NCBI GenBank assembly: GCA_031082315.1
Contig: JAVHLC010000004.1
Location: 1-64,000, forward strand
Origin: Thermodesulfobacteriota bacterium
GTDB lineage: Bacteria; Desulfobacterota; QYQD01
Direction: 5' to 3'
DNA length: 64,000 nt
Shown here: one piece after another, positions 1 to 6,496 of the stretch
Position numbering within the stretch: position 1 is the first letter of the stretch
How the letters are laid out: every line of letters starts with the position of its first letter
Notes under the pieces: model-generated
The model's database searches: none
What the model was told of the DNA's origin: nothing
The model's input: the letters and a program-made list of their open reading frames with translations, nothing else
Made by a program: the position numbers and the translations under genes

Positions 1-509
1 CCCAAGGCCCAGGAGAGGTCTGGGGTGCTGATATTACCTATATCTCAACCGATGAGGGCTGGCTGTATCTGGCTTCAGTAAAAGACTTTCACACAAAGGA
101 GGCCGTTGGGCAGGCCATGGGCCCCAGGATGACAAAAGGCTTGGTTCTGGATGCGCTTAGAAAGGCCCTCAAATATCGTCGACCTCTCCCGGGATGTATT
201 ATGCATACTGACCGGGGAAGCCAGTACTGCTCGGCAAATTACCAGAAAATGGTAAAGGCTGCCGGAATGCGTCCTTCTATGTCACGTCGCGGCAACTGCT
301 ATGACAATGCCCCGACTGAAAGTCTATGGAGTACCTTAAAAATGGAGTTGGTGTATCAGCGCAAGTTTGCAACACGAATGGAGGCTGAAGCAGCGATCAA
401 AGAGTACATTGAAATATTTTACAACCGTATCCGGAGACACTCAGCTATAGGCAACGTTGCTCCGGCTGTATTCGCACAGAAATATTTTATTAAAAGGAGA
501 GCTGCCTAA
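1..509 (+). CDS. IS3-family transposase (OrfB), 5' end outside window
   Basis: C-terminal part of an rve/DDE integrase-core transposase. The reading frame is open from base 3, with no start inside the window. All three catalytic residues are visible: first Asp in 'WGADITYI', second Asp in 'HTDRGSQY', and Glu in 'NAPTESLWSTLK' followed by the Lys typical of IS3. Downstream lies an IS3-type terminal repeat. Such OrfB proteins are normally made by frameshifting from an upstream orfA, which is outside the window. The protein appears intact up to its stop at 507-509, so this copy may be complete. Family assignment is confident; the exact element name is not given. Confidence 0.93.
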   Translation, partial: QGPGEVWGADITYISTDEGWLYLASVKDFHTKEAVGQAMGPRMTKGLVLDALRKALKYRRPLPGCIMHTDRGSQYCSANYQKMVKAAGMRPSMSRRGNCYDNAPTESLWSTLKMELVYQRKFATRMEAEAAIKEYIEIFYNRIRRHSAIGNVAPAVFAQKYFIKRRAA

Positions 510-510
510 A

Positions 511-537
511 GTGGCCCTGTCCACTATTGACAGTACA
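511..537. repeat. right terminal inverted repeat of the IS3 element
   Basis: Starts just after the transposase stop and ends in ...CAGTACA. Read as the reverse complement it begins TGTACTGTCAATAGTGGACA, with the TG...CA terminal dinucleotides usual for IS3 elements. The partner left end is outside the window, so target duplication cannot be checked. Confidence 0.6.
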
Positions 538-560
538 CCCCATTGCAGGATATACTTGGA

Positions 561-1244
561 ATGAAGAACAATGATGACTTGATGCAGAGCTTTTTAGATG
601 CTTCAAAAAAGTTTGATTATCTCCCTGCCGATTTATTAGATGAATTAATGAGACACTCTTTATACGAAATTGCTGGAAAATTATACTGGCATAATAGTTC
701 TACTGCTCTTCTAAGTTTATTGGGAGGTGCTTATGAAATAGAGCTATCCAATAGTGCAATCATGTTAGACGGATATTTTAAAAATGAGCCTTATACAAAG
801 AGAGAAAGCATTTTTGCAGATTTCATAGTGCTCCAAGAGAGACATAGAGCGATTCAAGGTAGTCATAAATTTTCTGAAAATACCATGAATTTGATACGGA
901 AAGAGATACTTAAAAGATATGAAGAATGGAAACCAGAAATACAAAAAGAGTTTGCTGAAATTGCAGCAAAACAAGCAAAAGAGAAAGAAAGAGAGAAAAG
1001 CAGCCCAACTGTAATTGGTTGGATAGTAGGCATAATGTCTTATCTTATGTTAGTCGTTCCAGTTAAAGAAGATATCGGAGCGACAGCATTTATAAGTATT
1101 TTGGCGGCAACTGTTATTGGTGTACTTACGTCTGTCTTAATTAGAAATAATGTAAAAGGCAATCTTGAAACCAAATTAATTGTCTCAATGAAAAAAAAGG
1201 AAGAAGACGCTTTGAAAAATGCTTTGCTGGCTACGGGCAGATAA
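561..1244 (+). CDS. hypothetical protein with two C-terminal membrane helices
   Basis: About 227 residues and not recognised. The N-terminal two thirds is soluble and increasingly charged, with a Lys/Glu-rich helix at residues ~120-150. Two hydrophobic segments follow at about residues 155-175 and 178-200, then a charged cytoplasmic tail. Base composition is markedly AT-rich compared with the rest of the window, suggesting transfer. A TTG at 543 is in frame, but the ATG at 561 is the better start; no strong Shine-Dalgarno precedes either. The IS3 end lies only 23 bp upstream, so the original promoter or N-terminus may have been lost. The stop codon lies inside an attC-like inverted repeat, as is typical of integron gene cassettes. 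Confidence 0.6.
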   Translation: MKNNDDLMQSFLDASKKFDYLPADLLDELMRHSLYEIAGKLYWHNSSTALLSLLGGAYEIELSNSAIMLDGYFKNEPYTKRESIFADFIVLQERHRAIQGSHKFSENTMNLIRKEILKRYEEWKPEIQKEFAEIAAKQAKEKEREKSSPTVIGWIVGIMSYLMLVVPVKEDIGATAFISILAATVIGVLTSVLIRNNVKGNLETKLIVSMKKKEEDALKNALLATGR

Positions 1245-1305
1245 CACGTTGCAAAAGACTTACGTCCAAACCTTTCGGGCTTCTTTTGCAACGGGAACGT
1301 TATAT
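1239..1305. repeat. attC-like inverted-repeat site A
   Basis: The outer arms AGATAAC (1239-1245) and GTTATAT (1299-1305) pair at six of seven positions. The inner arms GTTGCAAAAGA (1248-1258) and TCTTTTGCAAC (1282-1292) pair perfectly around a 23-base loop. The preceding gene's stop codon lies in the left arm. Layout and size fit an integron attC site, but the arms do not match the RYYYAAC/GTTRRRY consensus exactly. Confidence 0.45.
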
Positions 1306-1335
1306 GCCATTGTAGGCAGGAAAAAGGGGGAGAAT

Positions 1336-2031
1336 ATGTTCCGTAATTGTTTCTTTTTGGGAATTTTAACACTGGTGTTATCTGCATGTGCTGGAATGGA
1401 AGGCATACAGATTGGGGGTATTCCCATTGGGGGAGTCTCAGGTCATTTTGAATCTTCTTCTGTAGTGCTGCCAACTAGTTCTTACAGTGATTCTAAACTT
1501 AAAGCCTTGGCAGAAAAATATAATGCCGACCTTCAGGCCTTAGGCAATCTCCAGGTTATTGACCAGAGTAAAGGACGCCCATTATTTGTCTGTAAAAGAA
1601 TTGGTTTTATCAATGCTCGTGGGGGTTGCTACCTTTTTGTGGAGGGGCAATACACAAATGAATTCTTTGGTTGGAAAACAGATTCGAGTTATCGAGCGAA
1701 CGACCTTTATACCAGTATTGTAGCAAACCTTATTCGTCCTGTTTCAAAAGTAGGTAAGTCGCCGGTTGGCTTTAATGGCTATGAGATAATAATTCATACT
1801 AATGTTGTAATCAACGAGAAAGAATGGGAGGATGAATTTATGTCCCAAAAAATGTCTAATTTTGGGTGGGCCCCGGCTAAGGCTTCGAGGGTCTCTGAAT
1901 CCTACCAATTCTACATCCCTTTTGCTGCAGCTCAGGGATATACGAATGGCTCGTTATCGCGAATGGAGGTTCAACATCAAGTTCTAGCTATGCATAATAA
2001 TCAAGAAAAAATTTGGGGACCGTCAAAATAA
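1336..2031 (+). CDS. putative lipoprotein of unknown function
   Basis: 231 residues. The N-terminus is a lipoprotein signal peptide: Met-Phe-Arg-Asn, a hydrophobic core, then a lipobox ending 'LVLSAC' with Cys at about residue 20, so it should be anchored in the envelope. The mature part is Gly-rich at first and then globular, with several Cys and aromatic residues; no family is recognised. The start is ATG at 1336 behind a GGGGGAG ribosome site rather than the upstream in-frame starts that run through the attC-like site. AT-rich like its upstream neighbour, and possibly a second captured cassette. Confidence 0.68.
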   Translation: MFRNCFFLGILTLVLSACAGMEGIQIGGIPIGGVSGHFESSSVVLPTSSYSDSKLKALAEKYNADLQALGNLQVIDQSKGRPLFVCKRIGFINARGGCYLFVEGQYTNEFFGWKTDSSYRANDLYTSIVANLIRPVSKVGKSPVGFNGYEIIIHTNVVINEKEWEDEFMSQKMSNFGWAPAKASRVSESYQFYIPFAAAQGYTNGSLSRMEVQHQVLAMHNNQEKIWGPSK

Positions 2032-2056
2032 GAGGAAAATAAACGCCTCTATTTTG
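2024..2056. terminator. hairpin after lipoprotein gene
   Basis: CAAAATAAGAGG (2024-2035) pairs with CCTCTATTTTG (2046-2056), with one bulged A. It overlaps the stop codon of the lipoprotein gene and is AT-rich at its base. It resembles a weak terminator, or a degraded cassette end; no long T-run follows. Confidence 0.35.
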
Positions 2057-2069
2057 CCCGACAGTTATA

Positions 2070-2182
2070 ATACTCCCCAAAAACTAGACAGATGAATAAG
2101 GTGGATGATAGCCTGTCTGAACTCGAAGGAGGAAGGGCAGGATGGGAAGGAATCGGAAGACGCATGAAAAGGAGGCAAAGAG
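2070..2182 (+). mobile_element. possible remnant of the left end of another IS3-family element
   Basis: TACTCCCCAAAAACTAGACAG at the left resembles an IS3-type terminal repeat. About 50 bases on, a strong ribosome site (GGAGGAAGGG) precedes an ATG at 2141 that reads 'MGRNRKTHEKEAKR', like the start of an IS3 OrfA, and then breaks off. It differs from the right end at 511-537, so it would belong to a different element. Tentative. Confidence 0.3.
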
Positions 2183-2620
2183 ATGAACAACTTTTTGATA
2201 TTTTTATTGATATGGCCTTTTTTTGCGGGAGGGTGTACCGCCCTGCCTGCGGTGGGGATGTACGGTTCCAGTATTATTGGAACCACTTATGGCGTGTCTA
2301 CTATGGCCACGCATGGAGGGTTTACTAATCCGTTTTCCGCCCCCGATACTGTTTTTTGTCTCAATGCCGCTCTGCCCAAGGCAACGCAGGTGGCGAAAAA
2401 AGCTCTGAAAAACCTCGGCTTGGCGGTTGAAGGCGAGGAGAAAACGGAGGGCCAGATTGTTATCCTTGCCGCCGCTAGCGAGACCAAGGTCTTGGTCGCC
2501 TTGACCTCCAAAACCTCGCTCACAACAGAGGTCAAGGTAACCTCAAAAAGCGGGGTCTTGAGCCGTGACCACGCGTTGTCGGGCCGTATCTCCCAAGAAA
2601 TCCAGCGGCTTTCCTCGTAG
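2183..2620 (+). CDS. small putative lipoprotein
   Basis: 145 residues. The signal peptide (MNNFLIFLLIWPFFAGGC) has a Cys at residue 18, consistent with lipidation. The segment after it is Gly/Ser/Thr-rich. The C-terminal half, from about residue 60, forms an alternating helix and beta pattern ('ATQVAKKALKNLGL', 'GQIVILAAASETKVLVALTSK') seen in small DUF3568-like lipoproteins; that family link is a suggestion only. The start is well supported by AAGGAGG 7 bases upstream of the ATG. A 250-base gap containing attC-like site B follows it. Confidence 0.65.
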   Translation: MNNFLIFLLIWPFFAGGCTALPAVGMYGSSIIGTTYGVSTMATHGGFTNPFSAPDTVFCLNAALPKATQVAKKALKNLGLAVEGEEKTEGQIVILAAASETKVLVALTSKTSLTTEVKVTSKSGVLSRDHALSGRISQEIQRLSS

Positions 2621-2762
2621 CCCGATTTCCTCATGGCGCGGAAACGGATAGACTGGCGGGGCGTCCATAAATTCATAAATTATTTTGTCATCGCCCACAA
2701 AAAAGAATGAGGGTCATACGGGACGGGCGCGATCATTTAAAAGGAATTTGTCCGCACCGGCA

Positions 2763-2820
2763 GAAAAACAGAGTGCTTGGGGTTAACACCCGAAGGCTTC
2801 ACCCTTCTCGGAAGTTATGA
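2763..2820. repeat. attC-like site B (degenerate), copy of site C
   Basis: The left half AACAGAGTGCTTGGGGTT matches site C (3345 onward) at all but about two positions. The right half GGCTTC...CTCGGAAGTT also aligns with site C. The inverted arms are worn. It lies just upstream of hicB, so sites B and C bracket the hicBA genes. The rest of the gap 2621-2762 shows nothing recognisable. Confidence 0.4.
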
Positions 2821-2870
2821 AGTTATTCTGTTTAATTTATTATAGGTCAATTTAAATAGGAGGTCTAAAT

Positions 2871-3095
2871 ATGGGTGCATATAAGTTTTCAGTAATAATT
2901 GAAAAGGATATTGACGGCTATTTTGCCTTTTGTCCCGAGCTTCAGGGTTGCTACACACAGGGTGATACTTATGAGGAAGTCTTGGGAAACATTAAAGATG
3001 CTATTCGTCTTCATGTGGAAGACAGGATTGAGAATGGTGAAGATATTCCGCAGGCTGAATCCGTAAGTCTCACCTTGATGGAAGTAGCCGTATGA
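2871..3095 (+). CDS. hicB: HicB-family antitoxin
   Basis: 74 residues, the short HicB form (UPF0150). It carries the family pattern 'F...IEKD.DGYFAFCPELQGC.TQGDTYEE' followed by 'NIKDAIRLHVEDR'. It is expected to bind and neutralise the HicA RNase and to take part in repressing its own promoter. It lacks the C-terminal helix-turn-helix found in longer HicB proteins, ending instead in a Val-rich strand. A strong GGAGG site precedes the ATG, and the stop overlaps the hicA start (ATGA at 3092-3095), implying coupled translation. Antitoxin before toxin is the reverse of the classic hicAB order but is common. Confidence 0.9.
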   Translation: MGAYKFSVIIEKDIDGYFAFCPELQGCYTQGDTYEEVLGNIKDAIRLHVEDRIENGEDIPQAESVSLTLMEVAV

Positions 3096-3322
3096 GTGAG
3101 AAATTACCAAGGGTAACCGCTACTGAAGCAATCAAGGCATTGGAACAAGCCGGATATTTCTTTTCACGACAAAGTGGAAGCCATAAAATATACAAAAATA
3201 AAGAAGGCAGAAGAGTAACCGTTCCATATCATTCAGGTAAGATACTTCATCCGAAGGTGTTGGCGAGCATTCTTAGAGATGCTGATATGACGGTAGAGAA
3301 GTTCAAAGAACTGTTGAAATGA
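3092..3322 (+). CDS. hicA: HicA-family toxin (mRNA interferase)
   Basis: 76 residues, the usual size. HicA has a double-stranded-RNA-binding-like fold and cleaves mRNA. The catalytic histidine is present in the motif 'RQSGSHKIY' (His31), followed by 'RRVTVPYHSGKILHPKVLASILRDA', the typical C-terminal half. It starts inside the hicB stop codon. The attC-like site C begins 18 bases after its stop, so the pair sits as a compact two-gene cassette. It looks functional. Confidence 0.92.
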   Translation: MSEKLPRVTATEAIKALEQAGYFFSRQSGSHKIYKNKEGRRVTVPYHSGKILHPKVLASILRDADMTVEKFKELLK

Positions 3323-3339
3323 GCCTTGCCCGTAACGGC

Positions 3340-3413
3340 AAATAACAGAGCGCTTGAGGTTGAACATCCAAATCCCGAAATATCGGGCTTCTCAAGCACT
3401 CGAAACGTTGTCC
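3340..3413. repeat. attC-like inverted-repeat site C
   Basis: The outer ends are AAATAAC (3340-3346) and GTTGTCC (3407-3413). The arms CGCTTGAG (3351-3358) and CTCAAGCAC (3391-3399) pair with one mismatch. An inner hairpin CCCGA/TCGGG lies at 3374-3387. It sits directly after hicA, the place an attC site takes in a gene cassette, and the left half matches site B. Confidence 0.45.
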
Positions 3414-3445
3414 GAAATTCCGAACTCCGCAGCAAGATGTGAAAC

Positions 3446-3553
3446 ATGATGAATAGAGAAAAAATCTTTGAAAAGATTGCTCAGGTACTAAAAAATCAGA
3501 GGGCAAGGTGGGCAAAAGCCCACTCTACGCCACTTGCCTCAAAAATCCTTTAG
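3446..3553 (+). pseudogene. truncated small ORF after site C
   Basis: ATG at 3446 opens 'MMNREKIFEKIAQVLKNQRA', which looks like a genuine N-terminus. The frame then runs into a palindromic repeat (3502-3538) and stops at 3551-3553 after 35 codons. It probably represents a third cassette gene whose body was lost. No family can be named. Confidence 0.25.
3502..3538. repeat. palindromic repeat
   Basis: Nested inverted repeat: GGCAAG (3502-3507) with CTTGCC (3533-3538), and GTGGGC with GCCCAC inside it. A strong hairpin that could end transcription from the hicBA side. Confidence 0.5.
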
Positions 3554-3607
3554 CCTCTTTTAAAATTCATGTTATAGTAAAAAATCTCGAACTGAGGTGA
3601 AATTAAT

Positions 3608-4189
3608 ATGGCGGAAATCAAAAGCGCCCTGGAAAAGGCCATGGAACGGGCTGAGAAGATCGGCCGGGCTACCAAAGAAGAGCTGAAAGAAAATCTATAC
3701 CTGGATGAAGGCCGGCGGTTAACCGCCCGTTACCTCCGGGGAGAAGATATGGAATTCACAAAAGCGCTGGAGCAAAAACCAGCCGAAGCCCGGCCTTATA
3801 TCTTGAAAGGTATGGAAGAGACCCTACTCCGCAATATAGTCTTGCCCCGGGATGAAGACATAGAAGAAGGTGTAAAAAGGGCCATACAAGGGATGCTCAC
3901 CCTGAAAAGGAATAATTCACAGGCCCGAAGGATAATGGCACAAATAGAAGAGGCCTTCCGGCAATATAAACAAACCATATCTGATGTCCGGAAGCAGCTC
4001 AGAGCCCGTTTTGAGATGAAAATGGGCAACGCGCAAAAACAACTGGAAGATCAGGCGCACATGAAAGTAAAAATAGATCCGGAACAACAGCCACAGTTTC
4101 AGGAAGAGTGGCTCAAGATTTCAGCAGAAATAAACGCCCAGTTCGATGCGTTTTTAGAACAACAGAAAGAACTTTTAAGGACTATCTGA
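3608..4189 (+). CDS. conserved hypothetical, helical protein
   Basis: 193 residues, not recognised. Almost entirely predicted helix and rich in Glu, Lys, Arg and Gln, with heptad-like stretches at residues ~1-35, ~100-150 and ~165-190 that suggest coiled coil. There is no signal peptide or membrane segment, so it is probably cytoplasmic. The start ATG follows a GAGGTGA ribosome site. The M24 peptidase gene starts 36 bases after its stop on the same strand, so the two are probably co-transcribed, but this does not define a function. Confidence 0.72.
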   Translation: MAEIKSALEKAMERAEKIGRATKEELKENLYLDEGRRLTARYLRGEDMEFTKALEQKPAEARPYILKGMEETLLRNIVLPRDEDIEEGVKRAIQGMLTLKRNNSQARRIMAQIEEAFRQYKQTISDVRKQLRARFEMKMGNAQKQLEDQAHMKVKIDPEQQPQFQEEWLKISAEINAQFDAFLEQQKELLRTI

Positions 4190-4225
4190 CCTGTTTCACA
4201 CCTCGTTTGACTAACCAACCCAGCC

Positions 4226-5326
4226 ATGACTCTTGAGCAGCAAAAAAGGATTATCGCGCTAAGACAGGCCCTCCGCGGCAAGAGATTAGACGCCCTTTTG
4301 ATTACCAGGCCGGAGAACAGGCGGTATCTCAGCGGTTTTACGGCACATGACGGCCAGTTAACAGAGTCCTCCGGAGCGCTTCTCATCTCCAGAGATCAGC
4401 TTATCCTGTTGACCGACAGCCGCTATGAGCTACAGGCCAAAGAAGAGGCAACCGGGTATAAAGTGATTATATCCGGACAGGGGCTGCCCCGTACTCTGGG
4501 AAGCCTGGCCCGCCGGTACGGGATTTGCCGGCTGGGCTTTGAAAGTCACTACCTCCTGGTCAGCGCCTATGAACGCCTGCACAGGTTATCGGCCCTGAAG
4601 CTCATCTCTACCAGAGGCATTGTGGAAAAGATCAGGGTACAGAAGACAGAGGAAGAACTAAAAAACATCGAGGAATCCATCCGCCTAAACGAGGCCGTCT
4701 TTTCTAAAATCAACCGCATCCTGAGGCCGGGAATGACAGAAAGAGAGATCGCCTTTGAGATCGAAAGATTGACCCGCAGCATGGGTGCGGAAGACGTATC
4801 CTTCGAGCCCATCGTGGCCTCCGGCCCCAACTCTGCCAAGCCCCACGCCACACCCGCTGACCGGCCTATCCGGGAAAGCGAACCCATTATCATCGATATG
4901 GGGGCGCATTTAAATGGCTATTGTTCGGATATGACCCGTACCCTCTGGCTGGGAAAGCCCAGCGCAAAATTCAAAAAGATATATCAGACGGTGCGCAAAG
5001 CGCAGGTCACGGCTATAGCCTCACTAAAAACCGGCCTGAAAGCCAGGGAGGCAGACAAGGTCGCCCGTGATATTATATGCAAGGCCGGTTATGGTCAGGC
5101 CTTCGGACATTCATTAGGCCATGGCGTAGGACTGGCCGTACATGAAGGGCCAACGCTAAGCCCACGTTCGAAAGATACTTTAAAGGCCGGTATGGTAGTT
5201 ACCGTGGAACCGGGCATCTATATCCCGGGCTGGGGCGGCGTCCGCCTGGAAAACATGGTGGTTATTGAAGACCACGGCTGCCGGGTCTTGAATAATGATG
5301 AGACATTTTATGATTTCCAGCCTTGA
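4226..5326 (+). CDS. Xaa-Pro dipeptidase/aminopeptidase (M24B family)
   Basis: 366 residues, typical of bacterial PepQ/PepP-like proteins. The creatinase-like N-terminal domain ('LDALLITRPENRRYLSGF') covers residues ~15-130. The pita-bread metallopeptidase domain follows, with all five metal ligands visible: two Asp in 'IIIDMGAHLNGYCSDMTRT', His in 'GHSLGHGVGL', and Glu in 'VTVEPGIYI' and 'VRLENMVVI'. It cleaves dipeptides or N-terminal residues before proline using two divalent metal ions in the cytoplasm. The start at 4226 lacks a strong ribosome site but fits the family. It follows the helical hypothetical gene by 36 bases. Confidence 0.95.
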   Translation: MTLEQQKRIIALRQALRGKRLDALLITRPENRRYLSGFTAHDGQLTESSGALLISRDQLILLTDSRYELQAKEEATGYKVIISGQGLPRTLGSLARRYGICRLGFESHYLLVSAYERLHRLSALKLISTRGIVEKIRVQKTEEELKNIEESIRLNEAVFSKINRILRPGMTEREIAFEIERLTRSMGAEDVSFEPIVASGPNSAKPHATPADRPIRESEPIIIDMGAHLNGYCSDMTRTLWLGKPSAKFKKIYQTVRKAQVTAIASLKTGLKAREADKVARDIICKAGYGQAFGHSLGHGVGLAVHEGPTLSPRSKDTLKAGMVVTVEPGIYIPGWGGVRLENMVVIEDHGCRVLNNDETFYDFQP

Positions 5327-5330
5327 TGAA

Positions 5331-5526
5331 CTCGTAAAAAAGCCTTTTCACCGCTGAGCACGCAGAGTCCGTAACCCGCAACGTAGGGGCGCTGCTTGCT
5401 GCGCCCTTATTCCCTTATTGGGCAGGGCAAGCCCTGCCCCTACGCCAACCTCGGCGGCCTGCGGCCCTTCGACTTTGCTCAGGGCCGTGAGCCTGTCGAA
5501 CGGTAAATTTTACTTTTTACGAAGCC
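5331..5526. repeat. composite nested intergenic repeat
   Basis: Outer inverted ends CTCGTAAAAA (5331-5340) and TTTTTACGAAG (5514-5524) enclose three further elements: an ACCGCTGAGCACGCAGAG piece, a GTAGGGGCG...CCCCTAC palindrome (5383-5443), and a CCCTTCGAC...GTCGAA palindrome (about 5466-5500). The same outer end recurs near 12905, 25111 and 38138. Confidence 0.7.
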
Positions 5527-5527
5527 G

Positions 5528-6013
5528 TCAGTCTTGATAAGACAAATTGTCCTCTGTAAGTCGAACCTTATCCAATAGAATCCGTAAGGCGTTTCTCGTC
5601 TCCGGCGTTAAGTCCTCAAAAATAACACCGCATTGATAGGTGGAAGGGGTATCACCCGCATTACGGTGTACCCACACTACATGTCCATGGATCTCCGTGG
5701 GTTGATCCAGTTGCGGATTAAGAAATTTGATAGAGAGAGACGAGCCGTCTGGAATGCTTTCGTAACCCTCCAATAACATCCCGCTTTCGTTAAGGTTAAC
5801 AACATAGGCCGGGATAGCCTCTTTACCATCCAGACCCGACACTTTTAAAAGTATATCAATCCGCGGCTCTTGCCGGCGATCTTCGCCCGGGGCGACTTTC
5901 CGGGGCGCAGGTCTATCCTGGTTCAGTTTGCGTTCCAGTTCCACGACCCTGCGTCGTAATATCTTATTTTCCAGCCGGAGTTCTTGCAGCTCTTTTTCCA
6001 GGTCTTCGTGCAA
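5528..6013 (-). CDS. PilZ-domain protein (putative c-di-GMP binding)
   Basis: 161 residues. Residues ~1-35 form a coiled coil ('LEKELQELRLENKILRRRV'). The PilZ domain follows with the arginine motif 'RRQEPRIDI' and then 'VVNLNESGMLLEG', the counterpart of the (D/N)xSxxG motif in which the Ser is Asn. PilZ domains bind c-di-GMP and act as effectors for motility or surface behaviour. The start is a TTG at 6013, chosen because AAGGAG lies 8 bases upstream and no ATG fits. The substituted Ser leaves binding affinity uncertain. Confidence 0.85.
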   Translation of the reverse strand: MHEDLEKELQELRLENKILRRRVVELERKLNQDRPAPRKVAPGEDRRQEPRIDILLKVSGLDGKEAIPAYVVNLNESGMLLEGYESIPDGSSLSIKFLNPQLDQPTEIHGHVVWVHRNAGDTPSTYQCGVIFEDLTPETRNALRILLDKVRLTEDNLSYQD

Positions 6014-6114
6014 CCTTATTCTCCTTTACGACTGTTCCCTGCCTGCTTACGCTTCATAATGACTTATCGTAACATTCTGAAAAAACAAAAATATCCTGCC
6101 CAGTCTTCAGCCGG

Positions 6115-6226
6115 CCAAAGGCCGGCTTCACGCTATCAGCCATCAGCGGTCAGCTTTCAGCAAAAATCCAAGATGAACAACATATTAAGCTGAAGGCTGA
6201 TAGCTGAGCACTGACTGCTAAAAAGC
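6115..6226. repeat. TCAGC/GCTGA word-array repeat
   Basis: The left arm is a run of imperfect TCAGCNN words and the right arm a run of GCTGANN words. The spacer between them resembles the copy at 18850-18936. A short GCCGGCC palindrome lies at its left edge. Confidence 0.65.
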
Positions 6227-6302
6227 ACTTGCGGAAAAATAACTTTGTGTTAAATTAGCCCTCTCTTACGATTTTGGTCTTCAGATCTTGAAGGAGGTCT
6301 TT

Positions 6303-6494
6303 ATGTCTAAGGTATGTGAAATTTGTGGGAAACGGCCGCGTGTAGGGAATAATGTAAGTCATGCCAATAATAAAACAAAACGCAGATGGTATCCTAACCT
6401 GAAAAGAGTAAAGGCGGCCCAGGGTAACAGCGCCCGTTATATGGTAGTCTGTACGCGTTGTCTTCGCTCCGGATCAGTAGTAAAAGCCACTTGA
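6303..6494 (+). CDS. rpmB: 50S ribosomal protein L28
   Basis: 63 residues. Conserved L28 core: '[32 protein letters not shown]'. It is the zinc-binding (C+) form, with Cys pairs in 'CEIC' near the N-terminus and 'CTRC' near the C-terminus. The start ATG at 6303 sits 7 bases after AAGGAGG; an upstream in-frame start lies before this ribosome site and is rejected. Monocistronic, converging with the rel gene 2 bases away. Confidence 0.97.
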   Translation: MSKVCEICGKRPRVGNNVSHANNKTKRRWYPNLKRVKAAQGNSARYMVVCTRCLRSGSVVKAT

Positions 6495-6496
6495 CG

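Noticed and set aside
2024-2070. fourth attC-like site after the lipoprotein gene
   Set aside because: There is a hairpin and a GTTATAA, but no AAC-containing left arm; treated as a terminator-like hairpin.
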